From: Dastarcus helophoroides
Taxonomy: Eukaryota; Arthropoda; Insecta; Coleoptera; Bothrideridae
Direction: 5' to 3'
DNA: 64,000 bases
NCBI GenBank assembly: GCA_028583605.1
Contig: CM053334.1
Location: forward strand, 27,121,226 to 27,185,225
The position numbers were made by a program, and so were the translations under genes. The notes below the pieces were generated by a model. That model did not search any database and was not told where the DNA came from. It was given only the letters and a program-made list of their open reading frames with translations. Each line of letters starts with the position of its first letter. Positions within the stretch are counted from its first letter, which is position 1. Below are positions 10,244-23,049 of this stretch, piece after piece.

Positions 10244-10982
10244 GTATTTTGTATTTTGTATTTTGTATTTTGTATTTTGTATTTTGTATTTTGTATTTTG
10301 TATTTTGTATTTTGTATTTTGTATTTTGTATTTTGTATTTTGTATTTTGTATTTTGTATTTTGTATTTTGTATTTTGTATTTTGTATTTTGTATTTTGTA
10401 TTTTGTATTTTGTATTTTGTATTTTGTATTTTGTATTTTGTATTTTGTATTTTGTATTTTGTATTTTGTATTTTGTATTTTGTATTTTGTATTTTGTATT
10501 TTGTATTTTGTATTTTGTATTTTGTATTTTGTATTTTGTATTTTGTATTTTGTATTTTGTATTTTGTATTTTGTATTTTGTATTTTGTATTTTGTATTTT
10601 GTATTTTGTATTTGTATTTTGTATTTTGTATTTTGTATTTTGTATTTTGTATTTTGTATTTTGTATTTTGTATTTTGTATTTTGTATTTTGTATTTTGTA
10701 TTTTGTATTTTGTATTTTGTATTTTGTATTTTGTATTTTGTATTTTGTATTTTGTATTTTGTATTTTGTATTTTGTATTTTGTATTTTGTATTTTGTATT
10801 TTGTATTTTGTATTTTGTATTTTGTATTTTGTATTTTGTATTTTGTATTTTGTATTTTGTATTTTGTATTTTGTATTTTGTATTTTGTATTTTGTATTTT
10901 GTATTTTGTATTTTGTATTTTGTATTTTGTATTTTGTATTTTGTATTTTGTATTTTGTATTTTGTATTTTGTATTTTGTATT
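10244..10982 (+). repeat. (GTATTTT)n heptanucleotide microsatellite, about 105 units
   Basis: About 740 bp of almost perfect GTATTTT units. The only interruption I see is one missing T near 10608, which shifts the phase. Because 7 is not a multiple of 3 and no frame of the repeat contains a stop, all three plus-strand frames stay open across it and encode the same Phe-Val-Phe-Cys-Ile-Leu-Tyr cycle. These frames are by-products, not genes. The 3' edge (10983-11035) decays into TATTTTAT and TATTTCG variants. Confidence 0.95.
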
Positions 10983-11035
10983 TTTTATTTTATATTTTGT
11001 GTTTGGTATTTCGTATTTCGTATTTTGTATTTTTT

Positions 11036-11640
11036 AAAATTACACAATTTTTTTTCAGATTTGGCTCTTAAAGTTTCTTGTTTTTTCTTTGAAAATTTAA
11101 ACCTTTTATGAAAATTTTGAAATTTCTCTAAATTTTACTTCATTTTTCTTAAATTTTCGTCTTTTTGGAAATATTGCTTTTTTTAAATTCCGTCAATTTT
11201 GGACAACTCCTCTATTTTTCAAATTTTTTAACAATGTTCGAAATTTTTTAATTATTTTCAAAATTTCGTTTTTTAAAAAATTTCAAACTGTCGTTTTTTA
11301 ACTTTTTGAATTTTTTGAAATATTTTGATTTTTTTAAGATTTCACCCTTTTTGTAATTTCGGTCTATTTATTAATATTTCAACTTTTTTCAAAAATAGAT
11401 TCTTTCAAAAGCTTGGTTGAAAATTTCGACTTTTTTCAAAATTTTCAATATTTTTCGAAATTTTAAATTTTTTTGAAAATTTTGACCTTAAAATTCGACT
11501 CATGACATTTGATATTTTTTAAACACACCCCTTATTTTTCAAAATTTCAGCATTTTTCAAAGGCCAAAATTTCGATTTTTTTCTAAGATTTCAAATTTTT
11601 TAGAAAATTTTGATTGTATACGAAAGTGTTGATTCGAATT
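11036..11640. repeat. Low-complexity array, pyrimidine-rich on + strand
   Basis: TTTTTCAAAATTTCGACTTT-like units, directly continuous with the end of the heptamer array. No gene. Confidence 0.75.
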
Positions 11641-11699
11641 TTTGATTTCGATTGAAAAAACCAAAATGGGGCATAACTCTATTTTTATACTTCGGGGGC

Positions 11700-12895
11700 A
11701 CAACATAAAAAACGTGGTTTTAAAAATTCAAAACTTTCAAAAAACTGGAATTTCTAAAAAATGAGTTACAATTTTTTTTTTTAAATTAAAAAAAACAAAC
11801 AAAAAGAACATTTTTTAAAGTCGAGAGAAAATCGAAATGTTTGTGCAAAAAACTCGAAATTATGAAAAAACATTTAAAACTTCGAGAAATAGTCAAACAT
11901 TTAAACAAGGGCGGAAATTTTTAATAAAATTGGATATGTTGAAGAAGGGAAAGGTTTTCAAAACACCATAAAAAGATTTAAGAAAATATTCAAAATTTGA
12001 AGAAAAACGTCGAACTTTAAAAAAAGATCAACATTTTATATCAACATGTTCAAAAAAATTCGAAAATAAATCAAAATTTTAAAGAGAGGGCAAATTGTGA
12101 AAGAGTTGAACTTTACAAATTAGGTTAAAATTTGAGAAGAGTGGAAATTACAAAAAATGGAAAAATTGGAAACTTACTTTTACAAAGTCAAAATGCGAAA
12201 GCAAAGATTTTCAATAAAAATGAAAAAGGATTTTTCCAAAAAAATATCATCACTTTCAAAAAATCAAAATTTTGAGTAAAAGCTGAAATGTTGAAAAAAG
12301 TCGAAGTAAAAAAATAAACATTTCAAGTAAATGTAAAAGTCAAAAGCTTCAAAAAATCCAAATTTTCAAGAACTGAAATGTTTTTAAAAAATCTAACTTA
12401 AAAAAAATAGATTTTCGAGTCAACCTTTTAAAAAAGGTTGTAGGTTTTCGATATTGGTAGTAGATGGGAAATTTGAAAAAAATCAAAACTTTCAAAAATA
12501 AGGTCAAAAATGTGAAAAAATGGAAAATTTTCTCAAAAATTCAAATTTTGAGGTAAAGTTTATTCAAAAACATTTCAAATACTGAAAAGAAAATTTTCAA
12601 AAAAGTTAAAATTTCCAAAAAAGAATATTATGGAAAAAATCTTCAAAACCAAAATCCATAACACAAAAGGCCAGAATTATAAAGAAATAGGAATTTTCAA
12701 ACAAAAAAAATTAAAGCTTCAAATAAAGTCGAAATTTTCAAAATTAGGCCAAAATTTCGAAAAAACAGATTGAAATTTTGGGAGTCGAACGAGAAAATTT
12801 CGATATTTTAAAAAAAGTTAATATGTTAAAATGAAATTAGAAATTTTCATAAAAAATCTAATTTTTCAAAATAAGTGGGAATATTCAAAAGAGAG
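11700..12895. repeat. Low-complexity array, purine-rich on + strand
   Basis: Same unit family as 11036-11640 but inverted. The switch occurs across a 60-bp non-array spacer that includes GGGGCATAACTC and CTTCGGGGGCACAAC (11666-11705). No gene. Confidence 0.75.
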
Positions 12896-13820
12896 AGACA
12901 CAAGAATCCTTTCTCTCATTCGCTACGCGCCCATCATCTAATAATGATAGAAAACAACTGTCGGTGTGTCTGCCGAGCTTTTAACATATTTACGATCGTA
13001 AATCATTTTGTAATTCAGTGAGGTTCTTTTTTTTTGTACAGCCTTAGGTATTGAGTAGACATGTTAGAACAAAACCACTGAAGGGAATTAGAAACAATAA
13101 AAAAAATAACCCAAACAGTAATTTTCGTCAATTACAATGCAAATACTCGAAATCTTACAAAAGTAGGGCGCCGCATTATTTCAGGATGCTTCTTTTCTAT
13201 CCCTTTTCAGCGCTAACTCATGATGTCAGTGAGGAAAGAAGGAGCACCCAGTCGTAAAGTTACCTAACCCGAAATTAGCATTTAAAATACCAGTAAATTC
13301 ACAGGTAACTTCACTTACATATAAAGCGAGCGGGCACGTCTTTTGCTTTAAATCTAAAACGTTTATTTGTTTTCCACGCTTGCCAAGATTAAGATTTTCT
13401 TATTTGTTTACAAGTATTTAGGGAAAAGCAGGCCCTGTCTAAGCGAGAAATGAATTATGCTCTCTGAAAGCACTCGGTGTAACAACGTAACGAAATAAAT
13501 ATATTTTTATTCAGACAGACGTAGTCAAATTTGAATGTATTAACACATTTCTAAATTGGGGAAAATTTGCTAAAAATAAGTTAATGTGATCGAATCCACT
13601 TAAAAAAAAATCATTACTGGGATTGTTCAGACCATTTCTTTCGTGAGTATATGCTAATGTGACCATAAAATTGACGAAAATGCATTTTCATTTAACTCAC
13701 GATGGGACATTGCCTAAGAAGGAGCAGCACTCCGTACATATGTGAAAACTTACCAAAAAGCGTCAGGAATGTGCAGTGGCTTCGACCCTTTCTTTCTCTC
13801 CCATTGAAAATCATTTTGTT
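12896..13820. other. Unassigned non-array insertion
   Basis: Mixed-composition sequence of about 0.9 kb bounded on both sides by arrays. CTTTCTCTC-like tracts lie near both edges (about 12917 and 13790). Short frames show no recognisable domain. It may be an unidentified non-autonomous element. Confidence 0.4.
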
Positions 13821-16800
13821 TTTTTTTTTTTGAAAATGTGGCTTTTCAACAGGTGGATTTGTATAAAATCTTTTTTCTCATAATCCAAAAATTATTAGTT
13901 TTTAAAATAAATTTTTACTTATTTCAAAATTTCGATCTTCTCCAACTTTGGATGTTATTAAAAAATGTCTGCTTCGTCGGCTTTTTTTTTAATTTGACTT
14001 CGAAAAGTGCGACTTTTTATAAAAATTTCGCAGGAAGGTTTCAACCTTTTTTTTAAATGTCGAGTTTTTTGAAAGGTTGAAATTTTTTACGATTTTATTT
14101 CAGAATTAGGACTTCTTTTTCCATAATTTGGACTTTTTTTAAAATTATCAACTTTTTCTCAAAACTTCGATGTTTTTCAAAATTTTTACTTTTTAAAAGT
14201 TCCTAGTTTTTTGAAATATGTAGAAAATTTCGACTCTTTTAAAAAGTTTCAAATTCAAAAATTCAGATTTTTTAGAAAATTTCGTTTTCTTAAATCTCAG
14301 TTTTATTGATAACGTCAACTTTTTCTCAAAATTTCGATTGTTTTTCTCGACTTTGTTCAAAATTTAATTTTTTTTTTGAAAATTTTGTTTTTAAACGTGC
14401 GACTTTTTGAATTACATTTTTTCAAAATTTTGAATTTATTTTTCTCAAAAATTTAACAAGGAGCCATTCATTAAATTTTTGAATGCTGATAATTTTGACT
14501 CAAAAATTTTTTTTGGGGGTTTTTTGAGCGTTTCTTTACCGACTTTTTAAAACTACAAATCTTGTTCAAAATTTGGAATTTTTGGTAAACTCTAATTTTT
14601 TTCTTCTTCAAATTTTCTCCCTTTTTTGAATATTTCGCTTTCTTAAAAATTTCGACATTTTATGAAAATTCATCCATCTTTTAAAATTTTCAAAATTTTT
14701 TGAAATTCCCGAATAACTTAAAATTATTTGAAATCTGCTGTTTTTTTTTTTTTTTCATTTCGAATTGTTCTGAAAATTGCCCCAAGTATAGGCATTTTGT
14801 TCAAAATTTCAAAATTTTTGAAAATTTTCGTTTTTTGAAAATTCCGATTTTTTATTTTGATAATTTTAACTTTTTATGAAAATTTCGACCGAATTTCGAT
14901 ACAAAATTTCTTGTTTTTTATTTCAAATTTTAGCCCCTTTTTGAAAAATTCGCTTTTTTGGAAATTTCGATATTTTATAAAAATTCATCCATTTTTCAAA
15001 ATTTTTAAAATTTCCGAATAATTTGAAATTATTTAAAAACTGCTGGTTTTTGTTTTTCATTTCGAATTGTTCTAAAAATTGCTCCATTCGTTAAGTTTAG
15101 AATTTTGAAAATTTTGACTTTCCTCAAAGTTTTCCCTTCTTGGGTTTCTCGAGCGTTTTTTGACCGACTTTTAAAACTACAAATTTTGTGCAAAATTTCG
15201 AAATTTTTGAAAATTCCCGTTTTTTGAAAATTCCGATTTTTTTAAACAATTTTAACTTTTCATCAAAATTTCCGAATTTCACTATAAAATTTCTTGTTTT
15301 TTGTTTCAAATTTTCTTCCCTTTAAAAAAAAATTCACTTCTTTGGAAATTTCAATATTTTATGAAAATTCATCCATTTTTCAAAATTTTCAAAAATTTTT
15401 AAAATTTCCAAATAACATGAAATTATTTGAAAACTGATGGTTTTTGAGTTTTATTTCGAATTGTTCTGAAAATTGCTCCATTCCTTAAATTTAGAATTTT
15501 GACTTTACTCAAAGTTTCCCCTTCTTGGAGTTTTGGAGCGTTTTTCGACCGACTTTTTAAAACTATACGAATTTTGTTCAAAATTTCGAAATTTTTCAAA
15601 ATTCTCTTTTTTTGAAAATTCAAATTTTTTTTGATAATTTTAACTTTTAATGAAAATTTCAACCCAATTTCGCCATAAAATATCTGGTTTTTTGTTTCAA
15701 ATTTTTGCCCGTTTTTGAATAATTCGCTTTTTTAGAAATGTCGACGTTTTTTGAAAATTCAACTATTTTTCGAAATATTCGAATTATTTTGAAAATTTTG
15801 TTTTTTAAAAAATTACGACATTTTTTAAAAATTGCGCCTCTCTTTTTAAGTTTTTGAATTTTTCAGAAAATTTTGATTTTTTTTTTAAATTTCACCTTTT
15901 TTAAAATTTTTGACAATTTTTCAATATGTTTCGACTTTCTTTAAAATCAGAAACGAATAATTTTTAAAATATTAAATTTTTAGAAAATTTGGATTTTTTT
16001 TTTGAAAATTTCAACTAATTACGAAAATTTTGATATTTTTTCAAAATTGCGACTACAAAATTGTTAAATCAATTCAAAAAAAGTTAACGTTTTGAATAAA
16101 TTCGAGAATTTTGAAAAAGGTTGACATTTTGAAAAATGTCGAAATATTCACGAAAACTTCAACAACAAAAAATCTAAATTTTTATTTTGAAAATGTCGAC
16201 TCAAAATTTTGCTTTTTTAAGACATTTTTACTTTTTTTTCGAAAAATTCGAGTTATTTTCCAAACTTCATATTTTGCAATTTCGGAGGGTTTTTTGAAAA
16301 TTCAACTATTTTTCGAAATATTAGAATTATTATGCAAATTTGGTTTTTTTTAAACAATTTTCGATATTTTTTACAAATTGCGCGTAACTCTTTCTGTTTT
16401 TTAATTTTTCAGAAAATTTTGATTTTTTTTTCAAAATTTCACCTTTTTTGAAATTTTTGACAATTTTTCAATATATTTCGACTTTTTTAAAAATCAGAAA
16501 AGAATGTTTTTTAAAACATCAAATTTTAAGAAAATTTTGATTATTTTTTGAAAACTTTCAACTTTCTGAAAAACTTTGACTTTTGAATTTTCGATATTTC
16601 AAAATTAACATTATTTCTAAAAGTTTAAGTTTTTTGTAAAAATTTCGATTGCAAATTTTCTCCTTTGTATCGAAATTTGGACCTTTTTATAAATATCGAC
16701 TTATTAAAGAAAAATCGACATTCAAAAGTTCCATTTTTTTTAAGTTGCCATTTTTATCAACATTCAGATTTTTCTCAAAATATCGACAAATTTCATATTT

Positions 16801-18900
16801 TGCAATTTCGAATTTTTTTTTAAAAATTCAGCTATTTTTCGAAATATTCGAATTATTTTGCAAATTTTGTTTGTAAAACAATTTTCGATATTTTTTTACA
16901 AATCGCGTCACTTTTTCAGTTTTTTAATTTTTCAGAAAATCTTAATTTTTTTTCAGAATTTCACCTTTTTTGAAATTTTTGACAATTTTTCAATATATTT
17001 CGACTTTTTTAAAAATCAGAAAAGAATGTTTTTTAAAACATCAAATTTTTAGAAAATTTAGTTTTTTCCATAATTTCAACATGAAAATTTTGATTTTTTT
17101 TTTTAAATATCGACCCTTTTCAAAATGTTCGAATTAATTCAAGAAAAGTTAACATTTCGAATACATTCGAGAATTTTGAAAAGGTTGAAATTCCAAAAAA
17201 GGTTGAAATTTTGAAAAATGCAGAAATATTCATGAACACTTCAATAAAAAAATTAAAATTTTCAAAAAAATCAAAATTTTTTATTTTGAAAATTTCGACC
17301 CAAAATTTTGACTTTCTCTGGACATTTTTACTTTATTTTTGAAAAATTCGAGTTATTTCCCAAATTTATTATTTTGTTTTGAAAGTTCGACATTTTTCAA
17401 AAATTCGAATATGTTGAAATATTCGAATTATTTTAAAAATTTTGTTTTTAAAAAAGTTTCGATATTTTTTAAAAATTGCGCCACTTTTTTTAAAATTTTG
17501 AATTTTTCAGAAAATTGTGATTTTTTTTTAAAATTTCATCTTTTTTGAAATTGTTAACAATTTTTCAATATATTTCGACTTTATTAAAAATCAAAAAAGA
17601 ATGTTTTTTAAAACATCAAATTTTTAGAAAATTTTGATTTTTTTTGAAAATTTCAACTTGTTAAGAAAATTCTTCATGGTAGACCCTTATTGACCGGAAA
17701 TATTATGTTTTTTTCAATTTATTTAACATTTCTTCGGCCCAGGTTGGAAATATTTAAATTTTTATGGTTTGCTGACAATTTTCTAAAAAAAAAATTTTGA
17801 TATTTTTTTCAAAATTCGATCCTTTTCAAAATTTTCAAATTAATTCAAAAAAGTTAACATTTTGCATACATTCGGGAATTTAGAAACGGTTGAAATTTTG
17901 AAAAAGGTAGAAATATTCATGAAAACATCAACAACAACAAGAAATCTAAATTTTCAAAAAAATCGAAATTTTTCATTTTGATAATTTCGACCGAAAATTT
18001 TGACTTTTTCTGGGCATTTTTGCTTTATTTTATTATTTTAAGAGTTATTTCTCAAATTTTACATTTTGTTTTGAAATTTCGGCTTTTAAAAACTGTTTGA
18101 AATTTTCTAGTAAAAATATCGACTTTTTTCAAAAGGTGGACATATTTCAAAAGGTCGACTTTGTTTAGTAATCCTACTGTTTTTCGAAATGATGGCTTTC
18201 TGGACACAATGTTTACTCTTTTTTGAAGAATCTGACCTTTACGAAAATTAGGACTTTTTTTGAAAATTTCGACTTTCCGAAAACTTCGACTTTTAAATTT
18301 TCGACATTTCAAAATTAACATTATTTCCAAAATTAGGAGTTTTTTGTAAAAATTTCGATTCCAAATTGTCGCCTTTTCATCGAAATTTTGGCCTTTTGAA
18401 AAATATCGATTTATTAAAGAAAAACCGATATTCAAAGTTTCCATTTTTTTAAGTTGCCATTTTTAACAACATTTAGAATTTTCTCAAAATTTCGACTTCA
18501 AATTTTCTACTTTTTGTCGAACCTTTTTTGTAAATTGAAGTTGAAAAATCGATATTTCTAAATTTTGAGCCTTTTTGAAAATTCAGAGAGAATTTTGACT
18601 TTCTCGAAATTTACTTTTTGCAGCTGTTGACTTAAAAAATTTCCATTTTCTTTAATATTATAATTTTTTTGTTGGAAATGTCGGTTCTTTTGAAAAGTTC
18701 GATTCTCAGAATTTGAGCGGTTTTTAATTTTCAACTTTTTTCTGAAAATTTGGACCTCGTGAATATTTCGGCATTTTAAAACATCTAATTTTATTTTCAA
18801 AGGGTTCACTATTTTAATTATATTGAGGATTTCCACTTTTTTACGAAATTTTGACTTATTTTAAATGTAGATATTAATTTTTTGAAAATTTCGAAGGTAG
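13821..18900. repeat. Long pyrimidine-rich array with higher-order repeats
   Basis: Five kb of TTTTGAAAATTTCGACTTTT-like units. Larger blocks repeat inside it. A CGAATTGTTCTGAAAATTG block recurs near 14762, 15063 and 15458, and a GAGCG...GACCGACTTTT block at about 14527, 15150 and 15535. A block with TCGAATTATTTTGCAAATTT and ATATATTTCGACTTT recurs near 15770, 16310, 16838 and 17416. A block with AGTTAACATTTTGAATACAT recurs near 16080, 17140 and 17850. A CGATT..AAATT.TCGCCTTT block recurs near 16645 and 18350. A small unrelated patch is at 17690-17790. No genes. Confidence 0.8.
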
Positions 18901-18929
18901 ATATTTTTCTCAAAATTGCTAGTTAAAAC

Positions 18930-19480
18930 CCACAAAAATTAAAAATTAAAGTTTTAAATTTGGAATACTGAGAAGAATTGAAATATATTATGGATTTACA
19001 ATTAAAAAGTTAAAAGTCCACTTTTAAGTTCGTAATTTGAAATTTTCATCGACGTTTTAAATTAAGGTGGAAATTTTGAGAGAAACGATAAAAAATTCTA
19101 GGAAATTTACAACTTCTAATTTCAAAATTTCAAAAAACTAGTAAAAAAAGTCAACGTCGTAGGATTAAAAAATTATCAATTTTCGCTAAAACTGTAAAAA
19201 ATCAAAGCCAACTTCAATGTTGAGAAAAATTCTAGCTAACATTGGCTTTAGGAAAAAGAAGAGTTTGAGTTGAAACCAGAAGTCTCAAATAAAAAATGAA
19301 TCGTTCGTGATCAAAGGAAAATAAAAATGACATTTTTAATTTAAATTAACAAAAAAAAAAATTGAAAAAAAATCTCACGGCTTCTATTCAAAGTCTTTAG
19401 AAAAAAGTCGAAATAAATTGGAAGCTCAAAATTGTATTGTTTAGGAAAGTTTTATCATTCCATGTTTTCTTTCAAATCTT
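18930..19480. repeat. Low-complexity array, purine-rich on + strand
   Basis: Inverted relative to the preceding 5-kb array; the change falls at about 18900-18940. Units are less regular. No gene. Confidence 0.65.
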
Positions 19481-19621
19481 TGACCTTAGTTTAAATATTT
19501 TCTACATTTTTCTTTCAATGTTAACTTTGAAATATAAAAGCAAGATTTCAACCGAAATTTTGAGAAAATTAAGTCTCTATTTAAAGTCGAATTTTTAGAC
19601 AAATATGTAAGCAAGTATAAA

Positions 19622-19777
19622 GAATTGAAATAAAAAACTTGTCCCCTGAAACCAAGAAAGATTAAAAACACAACGAAGGTTTTTAGAGCACCCTTTGTTG
19701 TGTTTATGAATCCTTCTTGGTTTCAGGGGACAAAATATCTAATTCAATTTTTGAAGATAACCAAGGGCCAGTCCGTC
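19622..19777. mobile_element. Palindromic repeat family, copy C
   Basis: The left arm (minus sense) TTGAAATAAAAAACTTGTCC, CCTGAAACCAAGAAAGATT, AACACAACGAAGG is followed after a short loop by the right arm CCTTTGTTGTGTTT, CTTCTTGGTTTCAGGGGACA and TTTTTGAAGATAACCAAGGG. A hairpin of more than 50 bp per arm can form. The hammerhead-like centre is missing. The end GGGCCAGTCCGTCCAC matches the distal end of other copies. Confidence 0.7.
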
Positions 19778-19829
19778 CACAAAAAAAAAGGTACAAAGAA
19801 CTAAAACTACTCAAAAAAGTTTCAGAAAA

Positions 19830-20420
19830 GTATCGACCCGAGACACAACTTCGAAATAAAGGTTCATCATATTGCCTCAAAACCCCAACAAGCCCACTAG
19901 GATATCAAAAAATGTTCATGATTTTCCGACCGGAAAATGAGTTTTTTCGGAAAAACAGATCTTGAATTCTTAATCAGCGACCCCGAAAACCCCTAGGACA
20001 CCGTTTCGAGTAAAAATTTTGCTACATTATCGCAAAACATTTAAACTGGGTAATTTTCTTGATTTTCCGACCGGAAAATGAGTTTTTCGGAAAAGCAAGC
20101 CTCGGATTCTTGATCAGCGACCCAAAAAATAAACCCTGAGACACAATTTCGAAAAAAAGGTTCATTATATTGTCTCAAAACCCCAACAAGCCCACTAGGA
20201 TATCAAAAAATGTTCATGATTTTCCGACCGAAAAACACATTTTTCGGAAAAACAGATCTTGAATTCTTAATCAGCGACCCCGAAAATTTCTAGGATACCA
20301 TTTCAGGTAAAAAATTTACTACATACAAGCAATGAGTTTTCCGGGAAAACCAACCACGGATTTGTGATTAGTGACCCAAACAACCCCTAGGATGCATACC
20401 TGAGACAATTTGCGTTAATT
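19830..20420. repeat. Satellite-like tandem repeat, ~150-bp unit, ~297-bp dimer
   Basis: GAGACACAACTTCGAAATAA recurs with few changes 297 bp later (19841 and 20138). Within each period the palindromic TTTTCCGACCGGAAAA block followed by a TTTTTCGG/AAAA element occurs at about 19919, 20068 and 20219, and degenerates near 20330. TCAGCGACCC and CCCCTAGGA occur once per ~150-bp subunit. No coding content. Confidence 0.8.
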
Positions 20421-20711
20421 TTCGTGACTAGGAATTTCTTAGCGAAACGCCCCATTTGGGGGGTTGTTTTCAAGATTAAGGGGTGAAGGAGGGTCGAGCG
20501 ATGTCGTTTTAGTAGCTTGGGTCATCAGAAATCGAATGCAAAAAGAATTTTGAAAATCTAACTTCCTATATTATTTTAACCTATTTTAGCCTTTTTTCCA
20601 GCTTATTACCTGGATTAAGATCCAATTGGTCGATTTTCGACCACAAGCGATGCTTTTGTGGTATTAATAATAAAGAAGACTACAATTTGCAACTTTCAGT
20701 CGACTTAATTA

Positions 20712-20848
20712 TATCGCTCTGAAGATGATAGCTTGGTTCTCGAAACGCGTTAGAGCAAACTTTGTTGTGTTTTTTAATCTTTCTTGATTCAGGGGACAAT
20801 TTTTGTATTTCAATTTTTGAAGACAACCAGGATCCAGTCCGTTCCACC
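20712..20848 (+). mobile_element. Palindromic repeat family, copy D (single arm, + strand)
   Basis: One full arm in plus orientation: CTCTGAAGATGATAGCTTGG, CTCGAAACGCGTTAGAGCAA, CTTTGTTGTGTTTTTTAATC, TCTTGATTCAGGGGACAA, TATTTCAATTTTTGAAGACA and GATCCAGTCCGTTCCACC. It lacks the inverted partner arm. It gives the clearest full-length consensus of the unit in this window. Confidence 0.7.
20717..20755 (+). ncRNA. Hammerhead-ribozyme-like core (copy D)
   Basis: CTGAAGA at 20719-20725, GAAA at 20742-20745, and a minimal AACGCGTT stem III at 20744-20751 followed by AGAGC. Stem II is weaker than in other copies (GATAGC against GGTTCTC), and only two stem-I pairs are good. The core boxes are intact but folding is probably poor. 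Confidence 0.3.
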
Positions 20849-22555
20849 AAATTAATTAGTAAATCATCAATTTTGCATTCGACTTTTATCTTCTTTGAGC
20901 AACCATCATCAATTTCATTTTTTAAATGCGATGCTGACTTTTCCGTTATCAGAGATGTCCATAATGATTTACTAAACCATCTAACTCGGACAAAATTGAC
21001 TGAGAGTTATGCCAACTTTTTTGAGCTCGAATGATGATTGAATGAAATTGAAAGATTGGCGTAAAATAGGAACCACCATCATACCATTGTAGTAGCAATG
21101 ACTAAAAAATATCACAGGACGATAGCAGCTTTTGTTGAAAAAACGAGTTAAAACGTTTCACCATATGGTCGACTCATTGTTTACTTCTCTAACAAATCTT
21201 GAAATCAATTCGAAGTAAGACCCAATTTAAATGAGAATCGCACTGATTGTGTGTCAGAACTGATAAGCTCAAGTCCTTGAAACAATAAATAAATTAACGC
21301 ATTGTTGATGAAACATAAGTTAACGATTTTTCCATGCTATGCGTCCTCAAAAACACAATTTTATGAAAGAAATCAAGGTATAGAACTGTTTTCGAGGATT
21401 TGGTAGGCACCAATAAAATTGGCATTTTGCAGAAAAACTCACTACTGCGAAACACCCCAATGCATGTTAAACCCCTCCGTTGAAGATAAGAAACTTATTT
21501 GAATAATCATAAAGTTAAACCTACCTTTAAATATTTTAAATTACATCAAATGATGAAGAAATCAACCTTGTTAGTTTTAGTTAAGATTCACAAGTCACTC
21601 ACTAACTACTAACTGCACTGCACAAAAACTTTTAAAATGCTTTATGCTCACCACAATTCATGGAATCAATACAACAAAACAATCACATACTTTAATCTCC
21701 TAACGAACTGTTTCCGACTAGAATGATCGTATACGAAATGAAGATATCGTTATGTCTTTAATCCTATCGGAATTGGGCGTAATCAGAAATTATTAATCAT
21801 TATTTACCGGCAAGATACAACAATAACGCTCGAGCTGACGCACACTCCCTCAGAGTGCTGGTTAGACTGATTTTGTTTGTAGTTTCCATCCATTCGAGTA
21901 AGAACGAGATGGGAGTGAATCAAGAGAACGCGCATGTTCAGGAAAGACCGTGTTATTACTCGGTTTGAGCATACAAAATAATGTGCATGAACGCAATGAA
22001 AGTAAAGCAAGGAATATATACAAAATAAAAACAGATACTACCTCTACCTACTAAGTAAAGGTGTCAACGCTATGCGAAATAAAAGTAATCTATTTAGCGA
22101 GTTTTCATTTGGTTAGAGTTTATATCAGTGACGTGTTCTTCCTGAAAACCAAAGCACAGCTTCCTTGAAATATGAAAATATAGAGATTTATTTTTGAAGT
22201 GAAAACTTCTTTAGGGGATTGAGTGCTTTTTGATGCATGCTAATGTCACATTACTAACATACTCTAATAATTGACATTTCCAACCCCTGGTATAATCGCC
22301 GATGATGCAGTAATGCGCAACCTGGTCCTGGTCAGGTGTTGGCAAATATTTATCAAAACATTGTGGAATTTTTAATATCTGTTGCTTTTGGATCATTAAT
22401 AAAGTTTAATAGTTATGAACATATTCTAATGTTAACAGCATTTTGTATCCATGAGTTAGAAGCAATGTCGTTCCTGAATCTTTCGGCACCCGATTTAAAA
22501 AGAGAAATTTCCGTTCCCTCTCAAATCAAACTTTTGTAGATGCATGGACTTTTTG
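20849..22555. other. Unassigned, mostly non-repetitive sequence
   Basis: About 1.7 kb of balanced AT-rich sequence without array units. Short frames (for example 20762-21034 and 21804-22010) show no domain, no clear splice context and no homology that I recognise. It could be host intergenic or intronic DNA. Confidence 0.4.
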
Positions 22556-22745
22556 TAAATAAGTGATTTCGATCTAAAATGCGCCAGAGGTTATCAACTG
22601 TCAGAACGGTTCCAGGTCCGCTCCTTTTGGGGATTTGCAAAGACAATTGAAAAGAATTTTACATCTTAACCTTTACTCGATGACAACAACAATATTGTGG
22701 CTATTTTCAGGGAAAAGACTGACCTCCTAGTCTTAATATTTGCTG
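22556..22745 (+). pseudogene. CR1-like LINE fragment (between endonuclease and RT)
   Basis: GTGATTTCGATCTAAAATGC and the following ~190 bp match, with several indels, the segment at about 24004-24195 of the nearby LINE of the same orientation (GCGCCAGAGGTT, GGTTCCAGGTC, TTTACTCGATGA). It is a short truncated copy with stops, interrupted at both ends. Confidence 0.7.
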
Positions 22746-23049
22746 CAAAGTCTAATGCAGTCGCCTGAGATAGTACCACCCCACGTATCACTAGGAGGCG
22801 GTGAAATGATGTTTCCAACATGTTTCCGTCTCTCACACACGGGTCGGTTTCTGCTATTCTTCTTTCCTCACCCTGTCCTTTTCTTTATTTCCTTTTTTCA
22901 TCTACTCTGATTTTTTCTTCTAATGATTAAAAACAAAGATGATGGATTCTGTTCGTGCAAAAAATTCCGGACGTAAACTACCCTCCCGTTCGGATGTCCG
23001 GGTGTACCACGGGCCAAGTTTCTTTCAAACAATTCATTCAAAATTCAAC

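Noticed and set aside
10052..11111. Three overlapping 299-339-codon frames rich in Phe, Val, Cys, Ile, Leu and Tyr
   Set aside because: They are the three readings of a 7-bp microsatellite without stops; there is no independent coding evidence.
13821..18900. Many 60-130-codon Phe/Lys/Asn/Ile-rich frames in the arrays
   Set aside because: Their composition follows the low-complexity repeat, they occur on both strands and lack conserved motifs.
19830..20420. Possible CRISPR-like array
   Set aside because: The regular ~150-bp repeats have no short-repeat/unique-spacer structure and the context is eukaryotic; it is a satellite.
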